Assembly: GCA_024516035.1 (NCBI GenBank)
Contig: CM044967.1
Span: 8,453,532-8,517,531, forward strand
Length of the DNA stretch: 64,000 nt
DNA from: Bactericera cockerelli
Taxonomy: Eukaryota > Arthropoda > Insecta > Hemiptera > Triozidae
Reading direction: 5' to 3'
The notes under the pieces were generated by a model. It worked only from the letters and a program-made list of their open reading frames with translations. It ran no database searches and had not been told where the DNA came from. Positions 10,370 through 22,300 of this stretch are shown here, piece after piece (within the stretch, counting starts at the first letter, position 1; each line of letters opens with the position of its first letter). The position numbers were made by a program, and so were the translations under genes.

Positions 10370-13300
10370 CTGCAAAGAAATAACACAAAAAGTTATAATT
10401 TGAAATTTCCATGCAAACAATAATCGTGTTTTGTTCAATCTTCAGCATAAGGTTTGTAGGAAAGTAATGTAGACGTCAAGCCTTTTCTTTTTTAAAATCA
10501 ATAATAATGTACTTGAAAGTAGGCTGGTAATTTATAAATATTCGCTATTCAAATACCCTTAATTGTTAATCACAGGGAGTACCTATAATATAAAAGATTA
10601 GAATAAGCTGATATCGACAAGAAAAAATAATATTCACAACACGCCAATTGAGATTAAATTTAAAGTAGTTTCTCCAAATTAATGCAAGTTCGACCTTTTT
10701 CAGGGCGCATAATAATACATTCAATTATTTTATGGGGGTATTTTCCTACAGAAACTCTTATAATATATATTATGATGTGTCATATACTGGACTAATGGTA
10801 TAAAAATAAAAAAAATGTATAAAAATTAATACGATGAAACTTCGACCTTTTTCACGGCGGATAAGACATTAAATTATTTTATGGGGCTATTTTCTTAGAG
10901 AAATTCCTGCGTCGTTTCATATGTAGGTGTAGGTGTTTTCATACTTTAGTAGAAGGCCTAATATATTAGAAATATGTGAGGCAGTTCTGCGTCACACTGG
11001 ACTAATGGTATAAATATTAACAAGATGAAACTATATTCTCACCGGACACAATGGGTGTTGTGGTAATTTTGGACGTGTTCTGGTTGATGTGAGGCAGGGG
11101 CATCGTGAGCACCACACCAGCACTGGTGCCTATCCACAACAACTCCTTGCAGGCTAGTAGTGACGTCACTCGCAGACAAGCAGACTTGTGCTGGCGAATG
11201 ATGTCGTCACAATCTGGAAAACAAACCAATATTACATTTTGCGATTCATAAATTTGAGATGGGATGAGATACCCAACCCAAACTCGTTATTTTAAAATTC
11301 GACATCCATATCTCAATGGATTCAATATGGTTTGAGATACCCAACCCAAACTCCATATTTTAAAAATTCGACATCTATATCTCAATGGATTCAATATGGT
11401 TATAACCTTAAAATAAATAATATAATATATTATTATTTATATATTTCACCCTCTGATTCATTGTGTTCTAAGATTGGTTGAAAATAAGAATATAAGAAGT
11501 TCCTTTAACTTTTTTGGTCCCATTTTCATGTGGACCTCCAAAATATGAATACCTACATATTCAGGGGATACGTGTGGATCCGATCCAACGGATCCCCACA
11601 CTTATGCAACCTGGATTACTAGACTAGCACCTTGCCACCACCATTTCATCCACCAGAGGAAAAAAAAAAGATTCTTACTCGCTAGTATTTTGGACACGGC
11701 CGGAGCAATGTTCACTTCGCATAGAACTTCAAGGGATATGGAATGAATCAGACGCATCACAGAGGAATTATGCAGGGCTGCCCACACACCGAACCCGTTG
11801 GTTCCGGTCGTTACAAAGCAGGACACGTGACCAACCACGAATGAATTCTGGAGAAGAAAAACACAATCACAAAAATAGAGTGGTTACCGACCTCAGTAGC
11901 TTCATCGATAAGGCGGTGGACTTGTAACCTGGAGGTCGGTGGTTCAAGTCCCGGTTTCAGCGTAAATTTAGTAAAGCGAGTTTGAGTAATTGTGATATCA
12001 CGAAAGTGATTAACACAAATATGATAACCGTTCTCTAGATATTCCGAGTGGCTCCTTTTTTTTGACGGGCCCTGTATGTTATGAGTAAGGACGAGCCAAA
12101 TTTCAACTTGGCTGGAGACCATCACTCCCCCAGCTGTAGCCAAGCTGGTTACAACATTTCTCTTCCTTTAGCCTTACCTCTATCTGTAACGTAGTAACGT
12201 TGAGTATCTTGATAAGGTTGTGACAGGTGCACCACAGGCGGTTTTGCACAGGTAACATCTTGGTAACAGGAGTGGCGGCGGAGCCCACGGTTATGATACT
12301 GGGTTCCGTGGTGTTCCAGGTGCCGTAGCTTGGGTCCCGCGTGTACACGCACACCTCGCCAGTGGCGAGAGACACGAAGACACAGTTGTCTAGGTAACTG
12401 AAACACACGGAAATTTCAGGAAAATCTTTCAGTATAATTAGGGGCGGAATTAATAGACGTTTTTGTAATACCTCTGTGGCGCTAAGTCACGGATTGCGTA
12501 CTGTGTAAGATAGGGAAAACCGACACTTACCAACGACTTAAGTTATTGATGTTGTCTATTAATTCCGCCCTAGGTCGCAATGTTAATTTTATTGTAAGGA
12601 TATCACTGGAAAGCCTACAACCAGGTCAGATAATAATAAAATGTATCAGTTGTACCTATGCAATGAAGCACCGTCATCAACACAAGTCTTTAGGAAGTGG
12701 ATGTGGTTTCGGCGCTAGACTTGCAATATAAACAATTGAGCGCATGGATCCGTGTTATTAATTGGATCCCACCCAATGCTTGAATTTTTGGTCATTTATT
12801 TGAGCTTAAGACTATGGGTTAGGTGATAGATAATACTATAATGCTTTGATCATTAATAACGTCTGGTGGTTATGCTCACCTTCCATTAAAAAGGATTACT
12901 CTAATGAAAAGTCTTAATGAGCTGAGTTCAATGATCCTACTGAAAATGATTGATATTAGATTAAGTGAGCACTGAAACAAGTTCAAGTTCAAAAACTCAT
13001 CAAAGGTACATTGGAAAACCACCAAGTGTGTCCCAGAAAGACCAAACGTACTCTTATCTTTTTTCTCTCAATTGATAATAATAATAATATCGCCTTATTT
13101 ATACTGCCCGATTAGGATTATTAAGTCCCATTATTCCAGCAGTAATGTGGTAAAAATCCCAAATGGGAGGAGAACTTGCCATGTCCCGGCTGGGTTTCGA
13201 ACCCGCGACCTCTGGAATCTTTGATAAAGACTAAAAGCTTACATTATCGAATGTACGGCGGATCCATGCTGAATTTTCAGCTTATTCTTCTTGATCCGGA

Positions 13301-16300
13301 TATTGTCCAAGCAGTTGTACACGTGTATACAACCGTCTTCGGTCCCTAGCCACATGGTAGCTTGCAGCGATAGGTCTTCTTCCCCCGTCTCTTCTTCGTG
13401 ATCACAGATTGGTTCGTCTTCATCCTCATTCTCGTCTTCGCTTGAGGATGAACTGAAAAATATAAATAGTGGATCAACCAAAAAAAAAAAAAAAAAAAAA
13501 AATAGAAATGATGAACTGAAAATGGAAATACCTAGTAGGTACTGACATTTTAATTACGCAATGTTATTGGAAATAACTATTCATAATCTAGAGTTTGAAT
13601 TACGTTATATAATACCGTTGGTTAAGACAAGGAAGTCCCACTATGCCAGAAGTTCAAACAGGCCCAAATTGTTGTTACATAATAACTGAAATATTGTTGA
13701 TAAGAAAACTGGACCCTTGAGGGCAAACAGAAGAACTGTTCGGCTGGCTAGATTTGCATTTTCACAATATTGGTTACAATAAGCTGCATTACGAACTATG
13801 TTCACGAATACCTTAAGTACCTTTACTTTAATTATTTAATCCAATCTTCAACATATGAGGAATAGTTCATGTATTGGTGTGGATCTAACATTGATAGGAC
13901 TTACCTATCGAGTTGTATATTGGCTGAGGATTTGGATGTATCTTCAACCGAAATACTGATGCCAGTATTATTGAACATATCTTCACTAGGAGCAATCCTG
14001 TGGTCCCTGTAAAAAGAGTTTAGGGTATACAAAAATTACATATTAAACTTCTAAGGATTCAGAAAGAATTCGTTCTTGAAAGAGTCCTGTGTAAATGGTG
14101 GAAGTACACCATGAGTTCCCATAATCTCAACAGTAAAATTCTACCTTCTCATTTCTTCAGAAATCTAAGCATACTGTTTCATCTCCACATACTTTCACCC
14201 TTTTCAAATATCCAATTATCTGTCACAATTACTCAAAATATATCTTTGCTGAACTTTTGACTCGAACCACCGACCTCCGGTTACGAGGTCACCGCCTTAT
14301 CGATCGAGTTACTAGGGTTGGTTAAATTTAAGTAATACGAATAATAATACCGATACTATCTGATGCTTAGAAGCTTAGCTTAGGAAAAATACCTTTGTAT
14401 ATGTTATCCTGTTATTAAATCATCATCATCATAGGGTGGCATCATTGTGAACGATGGTAGCCAGACAGTAGAAGAATGACTCAGCACTTCTACCACTGTC
14501 TTTGCAAGGAGGCTAATAATTGACAAGGGCCCCCAGAACCAAGCCAATGCTGGTCTACTCCCTGTTTATAGTCCCCCAGCCAGACTGCTGGTCTACTTCC
14601 TGTTTATAGTCCCCCAGCCAGACTGCTGGTCTACTTCCTGTTTGTAGTCCCCCAGCCAGACTGCTGGTCTACTCCCTGTTTATAGTCCCCCAGCCAGACT
14701 CTTAAATAAATTTAAAAAAAAAATGCTAGTAGACTCACAGTGGTGGAATACAGGCGACACACAAGATCCTCGCGTTGCACACTCCATTGCAAGACACAAC
14801 GGATGGTTCAGGGTGCAGACTGAGGACACAGACTTGTCCCACGTATCCGTCACTGTTGCACACCCACACATCCCTCTGTCCCAGCGCGGGGGAGGCGCAG
14901 GTGAACTGAAGACCGGCCCGAGTTTTCCGGATAGGCACTGGAGCGACGAATTCCGGCCACAGCCGCCGCTCACCGGACAAGGCGAGGCGCTGTTTGGCCT
15001 CGGAGAACGATTCTTCCCAGCTGGCGCGTTTTTCAGCACTCGGGAATACCATGGAGATGTTTTCAATGCCATCCCTGTGGTGAAAAAATTGGGAAAGTAG
15101 AAGTTCGAGACACTACAAAAAGGGGTATATTTCAAAGGTAAAACATTTCTTCAAACTCACTACCGAGAGGAAGCGTGCCTCTGATGCTCGAGCTATTGCC
15201 CCTTTGGATGGCCTGTGATATCTTTTGTATCAGGAACTGATGCGAGCAAAGAAAAAGTAACATTTCTTGTGAATGAATATTAGCGTAATTAACACTTTTT
15301 TCGTCATTTAACAAATGCAATTTAAAATCCTCCCGCCCACTTTACAAGCAATTTGAATTCACATATTCAAGTACCTGAAATGTACATATAATTATTATTC
15401 AATCAAGATTGAAATCATTATCTTGTGCAGTTTTCTCTGAAAAATTTGGACAGATACCTAAGTAGGTATGTGATTCCACAATTTTTTTTGTACAAGATAA
15501 TATTGATCGATTGATTTTATTTATTTGTAGGTATTATTATTTTACAATTTTTTGGAGGTTGGCATATATATGAAAAAAAGTTAGAAAAATCAAAAACAAA
15601 TTAAAGTAGTTAATATTATAAGATAATATATGTTTTAATTTTGAATTACCTAGTGTTAAGCATGAGTTCCATGTACGTCAATTGGGAGTCATTGTTCTGT
15701 CTCTCATTCAGTTGTTTGTGCAGCGTGGTAAGAGTTTCCTTCAGCAGTTCCTCCAGCTGATCATGCGAGCAGTGCAGACTGGCAGACAGTTCGATCATCT
15801 GAGACAACGTTGCCACGTCTTCCGAAAGAGAATCCATTTCACGTAGCATGCGTCGGATATTGTCGTCTTTAACTGCAAAAAAAAAGAATTTTGATAATCT
15901 TAAAAAAAGAAAGACAAAAAAAAAAAAAAAAAAACAAACAAAAAAACTATAATTCTACCTAGCGTGTTTCACCATAGTTTTGTGGTTGGAATCGGATGAG
16001 ACGTCAAAAATAAAATAATAATGCTTTTTCTTTGTGTTATGTCACAATTTTAGTGGGTAGCGCAGAATCATAGGACTTTACCAGTTTAATTTACAATATC
16101 TGTATTATTTTTACTTCCGATAAATTTCTAATATTAGAAATCGGAAGTATTGTGTTCGTTTTTGTAAAAAAAAATATTTTTTTGCTCCGATTTCAATTTT
16201 TTTCATATTTCTAGACGTTTCATAACCTCCTGAGCAAATTTGGTTTTGTGTCCGTCTGTCGGTCTGTCGGTCTGTCGGTCTGTCGGTCTGTCGGTCTGTC

Positions 16301-19300
16301 GGTCTGTCGGTCTGTCTGTCGGTCTGTTAAAACGATTCCTTGTAACGCGCAAATCTCAGAAACTACTCGACCGATTTTGATGAAATTTTGCACACATCTA
16401 GGAGACATTCTGTAGATGGTCCCATTTTAAATTCATTGAATTCGTACTAGCGGCTCTGGGTGAAAGAGACCATGCGCCTGACCACTAACTTTTTACTTAA
16501 ATGCTTATATCTCGTGAACGGTACACCCGATTTTGATGAAATTTTATATGTATATGCATATTATTGTTTTACACAGGCTTTTTATATTTTCTTATTAATT
16601 AATTTTAATTTGACTCTGATATTTAAGAAAATCCGAAATTTTGGACAATAAAGTCAAAAAATAAGGAACACGACTTGCCGATACAGAATTTTTTGCAAAA
16701 TCTAGAATGTAGAAAAAACGGTTTTCTACCATATAAAACAAATTTGAAGAGAATCGGTTCAGCCGTTTTGGAGATACAAGCAATTTAGTATAAAAACTCA
16801 AAATTCGCACGTGTACACAATGTGAAACAATCACGAGGAAGTATTGTGTCCATAATTGGCAGTGTTTTTTTGCCTAAGATTCTGCCACTGGTCGCTGCTT
16901 CACATCAAAGCAGCTACTCATTTTTCCTGAGTGGACCCCGAACATCCAAGTAAAGAGCAGAAAAAATCCTCCCCCGCTGGGAATCGAAACCAGGTCACCA
17001 TGTGTGCAATGCCTAGCGCGCTAACTCACTCTGCCACAGTGACAAAAATAAAATACCTTCTTTTAACTTTAGGGAACCATTCTTCTTAACATTATTAGTT
17101 ATTAAGGTAGTATGAATATATCAATGGAAATGTCCCATCGAATAAAATGTCCAACACTTATTGTACAGATGAGCAAGAATATCATTCGGTATTATTTTTA
17201 TTTATTTTTAGTCTGGGCTGTTTTAAAAATAATATGTAAAAAAAATAAAATATTTAGGTATTTAGAAAATAAAAGATTAAAAAAAAAAAAAAAAAACAGA
17301 TGATAAAGCAGTATTTCTAAAATCTCATCTCAACAATTCTAAAAAGAAAGAGTTAATTAAATAAGGTGAAAAAATCCAATAATATTATAAACTCCCTGAA
17401 GTAATGCGAAATCGGCACAATTACCTTTTATATATACAGGGTGATCGAAACCACCCAGCCACTATCTTTTTCTCGAGCACGGTTTGAGTTAGGATCTTGA
17501 AACAAAAAATTAGTCCCCAATATGGAGTCTGAAGTTTTATGGGAAAATATTTTGAACCTCCGCCCACAGCCCCTAAGGGCGTTTTCAGGGGGGCACATGT
17601 CCGTTTCTTCCGAATTTTAAATGGAATGCATATTTTTTTATTTTAGATTCAAAACATGCAAAGCAAGTTAGTAACACTAGTAAAAAGAAAAAAAATATTC
17701 CTTGGTTCGAGTCCCGAAAAAACACGGTTTTTAGAAGAAAATAGACCCAGGTTCCAGAAGTCATTACGGGCACCCGGTAAACGTTGTAAAAAAAACCAAA
17801 CATGTCAAAAAATAGGTAAAGTTCTCTTCTTTAATTTAATGTACTTACTTTTATTCTTCAAGTAAGTCATAGGTCCTTAAATTGGTCATAAACTTTTTTC
17901 AGGTTCAAAAGACCAAAAGTCCAGAAATTTAAATTCGACCCCCTATTTTTTTTTCTTTAACATAAAAGTAGAAAATAAGTACCATACAATGCAAATTAAC
18001 TCTCTGTGATTTTTTTCCTTAAAATGGCAGACGAATAACCTCTGAAAAGCGTTCATTTCCGTTCGCGTGAGTCATGTCACGAGTCCGTGCCTGAAGTTTG
18101 TATGTACGATGTAGGCAACTCACCTCTACAGATGTTCAAAAACACCAACCTCTCCTGCAATACTTTTCCTGAGTCTGCCAGGATAGGTGGCATGAACTCT
18201 CTCTAGCTCCTCAGGTGTGATGTTCCGGCAGATCTCAATGATGCGCAGTTTCATATTTTCCACATCTGTTGGCCTGATTCGGTATGCTAGATCTTTCACC
18301 TTTCCCCACAGGTGAAAATCGGTTAGGTCCAGGGTGCGGGTAGACGAAAAAAATAAACTTTCTGCGATAACCTCTGAAATGTGTTCACTTCCATGCGCGT
18401 GAGTCATGACACGAGTCCATGCCTGAAGTTTGTATGTACGATGTAGGTATTGTAGGTAACTCACCTCTACAAAATTAGAAAAATAACGACAACTGATGAT
18501 AATATTATTAATGTTTGTTCTGTGGTTACTGTAAACCATGAAGTCAGCATCCGAGATAGGTATAGCAAGAGATTCGGCCATTCCTTACACGTGCGTTGAG
18601 CAAATTCTAAAGGAGAGTCATTTTCATTATTTTCTCTGCATCAACAGCTATCTGCCAAGGATCAAGTGAATAGGTTAAATTAGACCTCATTTTTATCTGA
18701 GGGTGCTAGAACAACTTGATCGCTTGTTCCCTCAAAGATGGATCGGCAAAGGAGGACCAAACCCTTATCCCCCTGACACCCTAGACCTCACCGTCATGGA
18801 TCTTTACCTGTGGGGAAAGGTGAAAGATCTAGCATACGGAACCAGGCCAACAGATGTCGAAAATATGAAGCTGCGTATCATTGAGTTCTGCCGCAACATC
18901 ACTCCTGAGGAGCTAGAGAGAATTCATGCCACCTATCCTGGCAGACTCAGGAAAAGTATTCCAGGAGAGGTTGGTGTTTTTGAACATCTGTAGAGGTGAG
19001 TTGCCTACATCGTACAAACAAACTTCAGGCACGGACTCGTGACATGACTCACGCGAACGGAAATGAACGCTTTTCAGAGGTTATTCGTCTGCCATTTTAA
19101 GGAAAAAAATCACAGAGAGTTAATTTTTTTTGCATTGTATGGTACTTATTTTCTACTTTTATGTTAAAGAAAAAAAAATAGGGGGTCGAATTTAAATTTC
19201 TGGACTTTTGGTCTTTTGAACCTGAAAAAAGTTTATGACCAATTTAAGGACCTATGACTTACTTGAAGAATAAAAGTAAGTACATTAAATTAAAGAAGAG

Positions 19301-22300
19301 AACTTTACCTATTTTTTGACATTTTTGGTTTTTTTTACAACGTTTACCGGGTGCCCGTAATGACTTCCGGAACCTGGGTCTATTTTCTTCTAAAAACCGT
19401 GTTTTTTCGGGACTCGAACCAAGGAATATTTTTTTTCTTTTTACTAGTGTTACTAACTTGCTTTGCATGTTTTGAATGTAAAATAAAAAAATATGCATTC
19501 CATTTAAAATTCGGGAGAAACGGACATGTGCCCCCCTGAAAACGCCCTTAGGGGCGGTGGGCGGAGGTTCAAAATATTTTCCCATGAAACTTCAGACTTC
19601 ATATTGGGGACCAATTTTTAGTTTCAAGATCCTAACTCAAACCGTGCTCGAGAAAAAGATAGTGGCTGGGTGGTTTCGATCACCCTGTATACAGGGTGTC
19701 CCACCAAACTTGGACACCTCAAATTACTCAGCCCCTGAAAGAGTTTTTGAAAAATAAAAAATCTTAGGGTACATGGTCTAATTATACGGTTTCAGTCATG
19801 AAATTTTTTTTATACAGGGTGGTTCAAAAGTCAGAAATTGAGGTGTCAACTTTCGATTTTTAAATGGATCGATCTGAATTTTATTTGATAATTTTACTTT
19901 TAAATGGTCCTTGAGTACTTTTTTAAACAAAAATTTTACATACAGGGTGGTTTTTTTTCGACCAATTTTTTTTCTAAATCTCGAATAACTCAAGTTCTTT
20001 TAATTTTTTCGATAACAAGAATAGAAAGTGTTTGTGTAATGAATACACGCACTTTTCATTGGCATCAAAAAATTTTATACAGGGTGGTTCACAAGTGAAA
20101 TAATGGCTTGATTTTTTTTTAAAACTGAGTTTTTTTAATTTTTTATTTGGGATTAATAATTCTAACCTAATTTTACACATTTTTTGTTAGTCATATCGAA
20201 AAACAAAACTAAAGTGTTGTACAGGATGAGACATAATTTTTTTGTGACACCCTGTATATGGGCAGTCAAAGAGACGTAAAATTAAATATAAATACTAAAT
20301 GTGCAAGAAAAACTTTGATTTTTAATGATATCAAAAAGTTATGCTGTTTTAACTAAATTTGTCGCATCGACCACCCTGTAGATATTCTCTTAAACTATCA
20401 TGTGGGTACTCGAGGTTGTTTAAAATTCAACGAAGACTTCGAATCGTGGGGAAAAACAAGTAAAAAACACGAATTTTGAAGCCATTTTCAATTTGGTGTA
20501 CACATAGAATGATTTTAAAATTAGAAATAAAAAGTAGGTAGGTGTAGACACAAAATTGAAAATGGCTTTTTGAATTCATTTTTTTCTTTCAGATTCAAAG
20601 TCTTCGTTGAATTTTATACAACCTCGAGTACCCACATGATAGTTTAAGAGAATATCTACAGGGTGGTCCATGCGACAATATTAGTAAAAACACCATAACT
20701 TTTTGATATCATTAAAAATCAAAGTTTTTCTTGCACATTTAGTATTTATATTTAATTTTACGTCTCTTTGACTGCCCATATACAGGGTGTCACCAAAAAA
20801 TTATGTCTCACCCCGTACAACACTTTAGTTTTGTTTTTCGATATGACTAACAAAAAATGTGTAAAATTAGGTTAGAATTATTGATCACAAATAAAAAATT
20901 AAAAAAACTCAGTTTTAAAAAAAAATCAAGTCTTTATTTCACTTGTGAACCACCCTGTATAAAAATTTTTGATGCCAATGAAAAGTACGTGTATTCATTA
21001 CACAAACACTTTTTATTCTTGTTATCGAAAAAATTAAAAGAACTTGAGTTATTCGAGATTTAGAAAAAAAATTGGTCGAAAAAAAACCACCCTGTATGTA
21101 AAATTTTTGTTTAAAAAAGTACTCAGTGACCACTTAGAAGTGAAATTATCAAATAAAATTCAGGTCGATCCATTTAAAAATCGAAAGTTGACACCTCAAT
21201 TTCTGACTTTTGAACCACCCTGTATAAAAAAAATTTCATGACTGAAACTGTATAATTAGACCATGTACCCTAGGGTTTTTTATTTTTCAAAAACTCTTTC
21301 AGGGGCCGAGTAATTTGAGGTGTCCAAGTTTGGTGGGACACCCTGTATATAAAAAAATATTATAAACTTGCTTTTTACAACGTCCAAGTCGTGCAAAGGG
21401 ATCTTGGTGAGAAGTTTGTACTTGTTCACTTCGAGTGTGCTCGCGATGGTCCCGGGGTAGGTAGCTGAGCATTTCCTAAGGGCTCCACTCCTTCGCTTGA
21501 TGCTGGTGATGACCAGGAGGTCTGAGAAGAGGAACAGGGCTCTCTCTTTCCGCGCTGTGCCCTGACTAGACGCCATTGTGACTAGATCATGACGAAGGAA
21601 CGTTCTCTCGGCGGCCACGAGATGGATCAAGCCTGGAATTGAATCATCCATGAGTATGAGTATAAACAGAAAAGTGAGAAGTTGTACTAGATGTACCTTA
21701 ACATCAGAACATACCTGGACAGCTGTTTCGAGCTTATTTGCTCGCATTAGCAGGTAATAGTTCTGAATATCCTATCATGAATGAATACTCCATGTACTAT
21801 CATATTGTTGGAATGACACGACCATCAAACTATTTAAAGGAGCATATTCCAGATGCTTTTGTAGGTATTCAATTTTCAAATGAAGAAAAGTACTTGTATT
21901 AAGGGAAAATCGTTAATTTAATAGTTCAATTATTTGACCCCATCAGATTGATTATTATTATTGGTTGATTATTATTATTTTCAGCTTCATAGTATCTACT
22001 AACAATAATCAATAATGTTAACACTATCTAACTGGTGGTATTTTACTAGGTTTTTATCTTTTTGGGAAACTAGAGCCGTATTTTTCTTTCTAACCAAAGT
22101 GGATGCAACGGGAATAAAATGAACCAAACTGGAAGCAAGTAATTTTAATTTGGAAGAGGAAATTTTTCCTCTTCCAAAGTTAACCAAAGTGGAAGTAGAA
22201 CATTCTTGCTTCCAGTTCTTTTATAGATGAAGTCCATTGTTTATCTTTAAAAGTACCGAAACACATTTTTCTTTCACAAATGTGATGAAGTTGACCTTGG

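Larger units (their letters stand above)
16015..17044 (-). repeat. S5 tRNA-derived SINE split by an R4 insertion
   Basis: On the minus strand, the head (16863-17044) has GTGGCAGAGTGAGTTAGCGC and ACCTGGTTTCGATTCCCAGC, then the body with GCAGCGACCAGTGGCAGAAT. The tail resumes at 16015-16112 (CCTATGATTCTGCGCTACCC and TTGTGACATAACACAAAG). An intact copy at 54256-54536 shows the two halves are continuous, so 16113-16862 is an insertion in its internal A/T-rich run. Confidence 0.85.

Noticed and set aside
14723..15100. Plus-strand ORF over the RhoGEF exon
   Set aside because: It is the reverse-strand shadow of conserved exon 14739-15074.
15166..15242. Possible extra RhoGEF exon (acceptor CGCATCAG, frame FLIQKISQAIQRG)
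   Set aside because: Exon 15650-15872 joins exon 14739-15074 directly in phase and gives the expected protein. This piece fits neither phase and lacks a proper donor.
16246..16327. CRISPR-like array
   Set aside because: It is a simple 8-bp microsatellite without spacers, in animal DNA.
17585..19585. Small ORFs in the arms of foldback A (for example the frame with VTLVKRKKIFLG)
   Set aside because: They occur mirrored in both arms with no homology. They are by-products of the inverted repeat, not genes.
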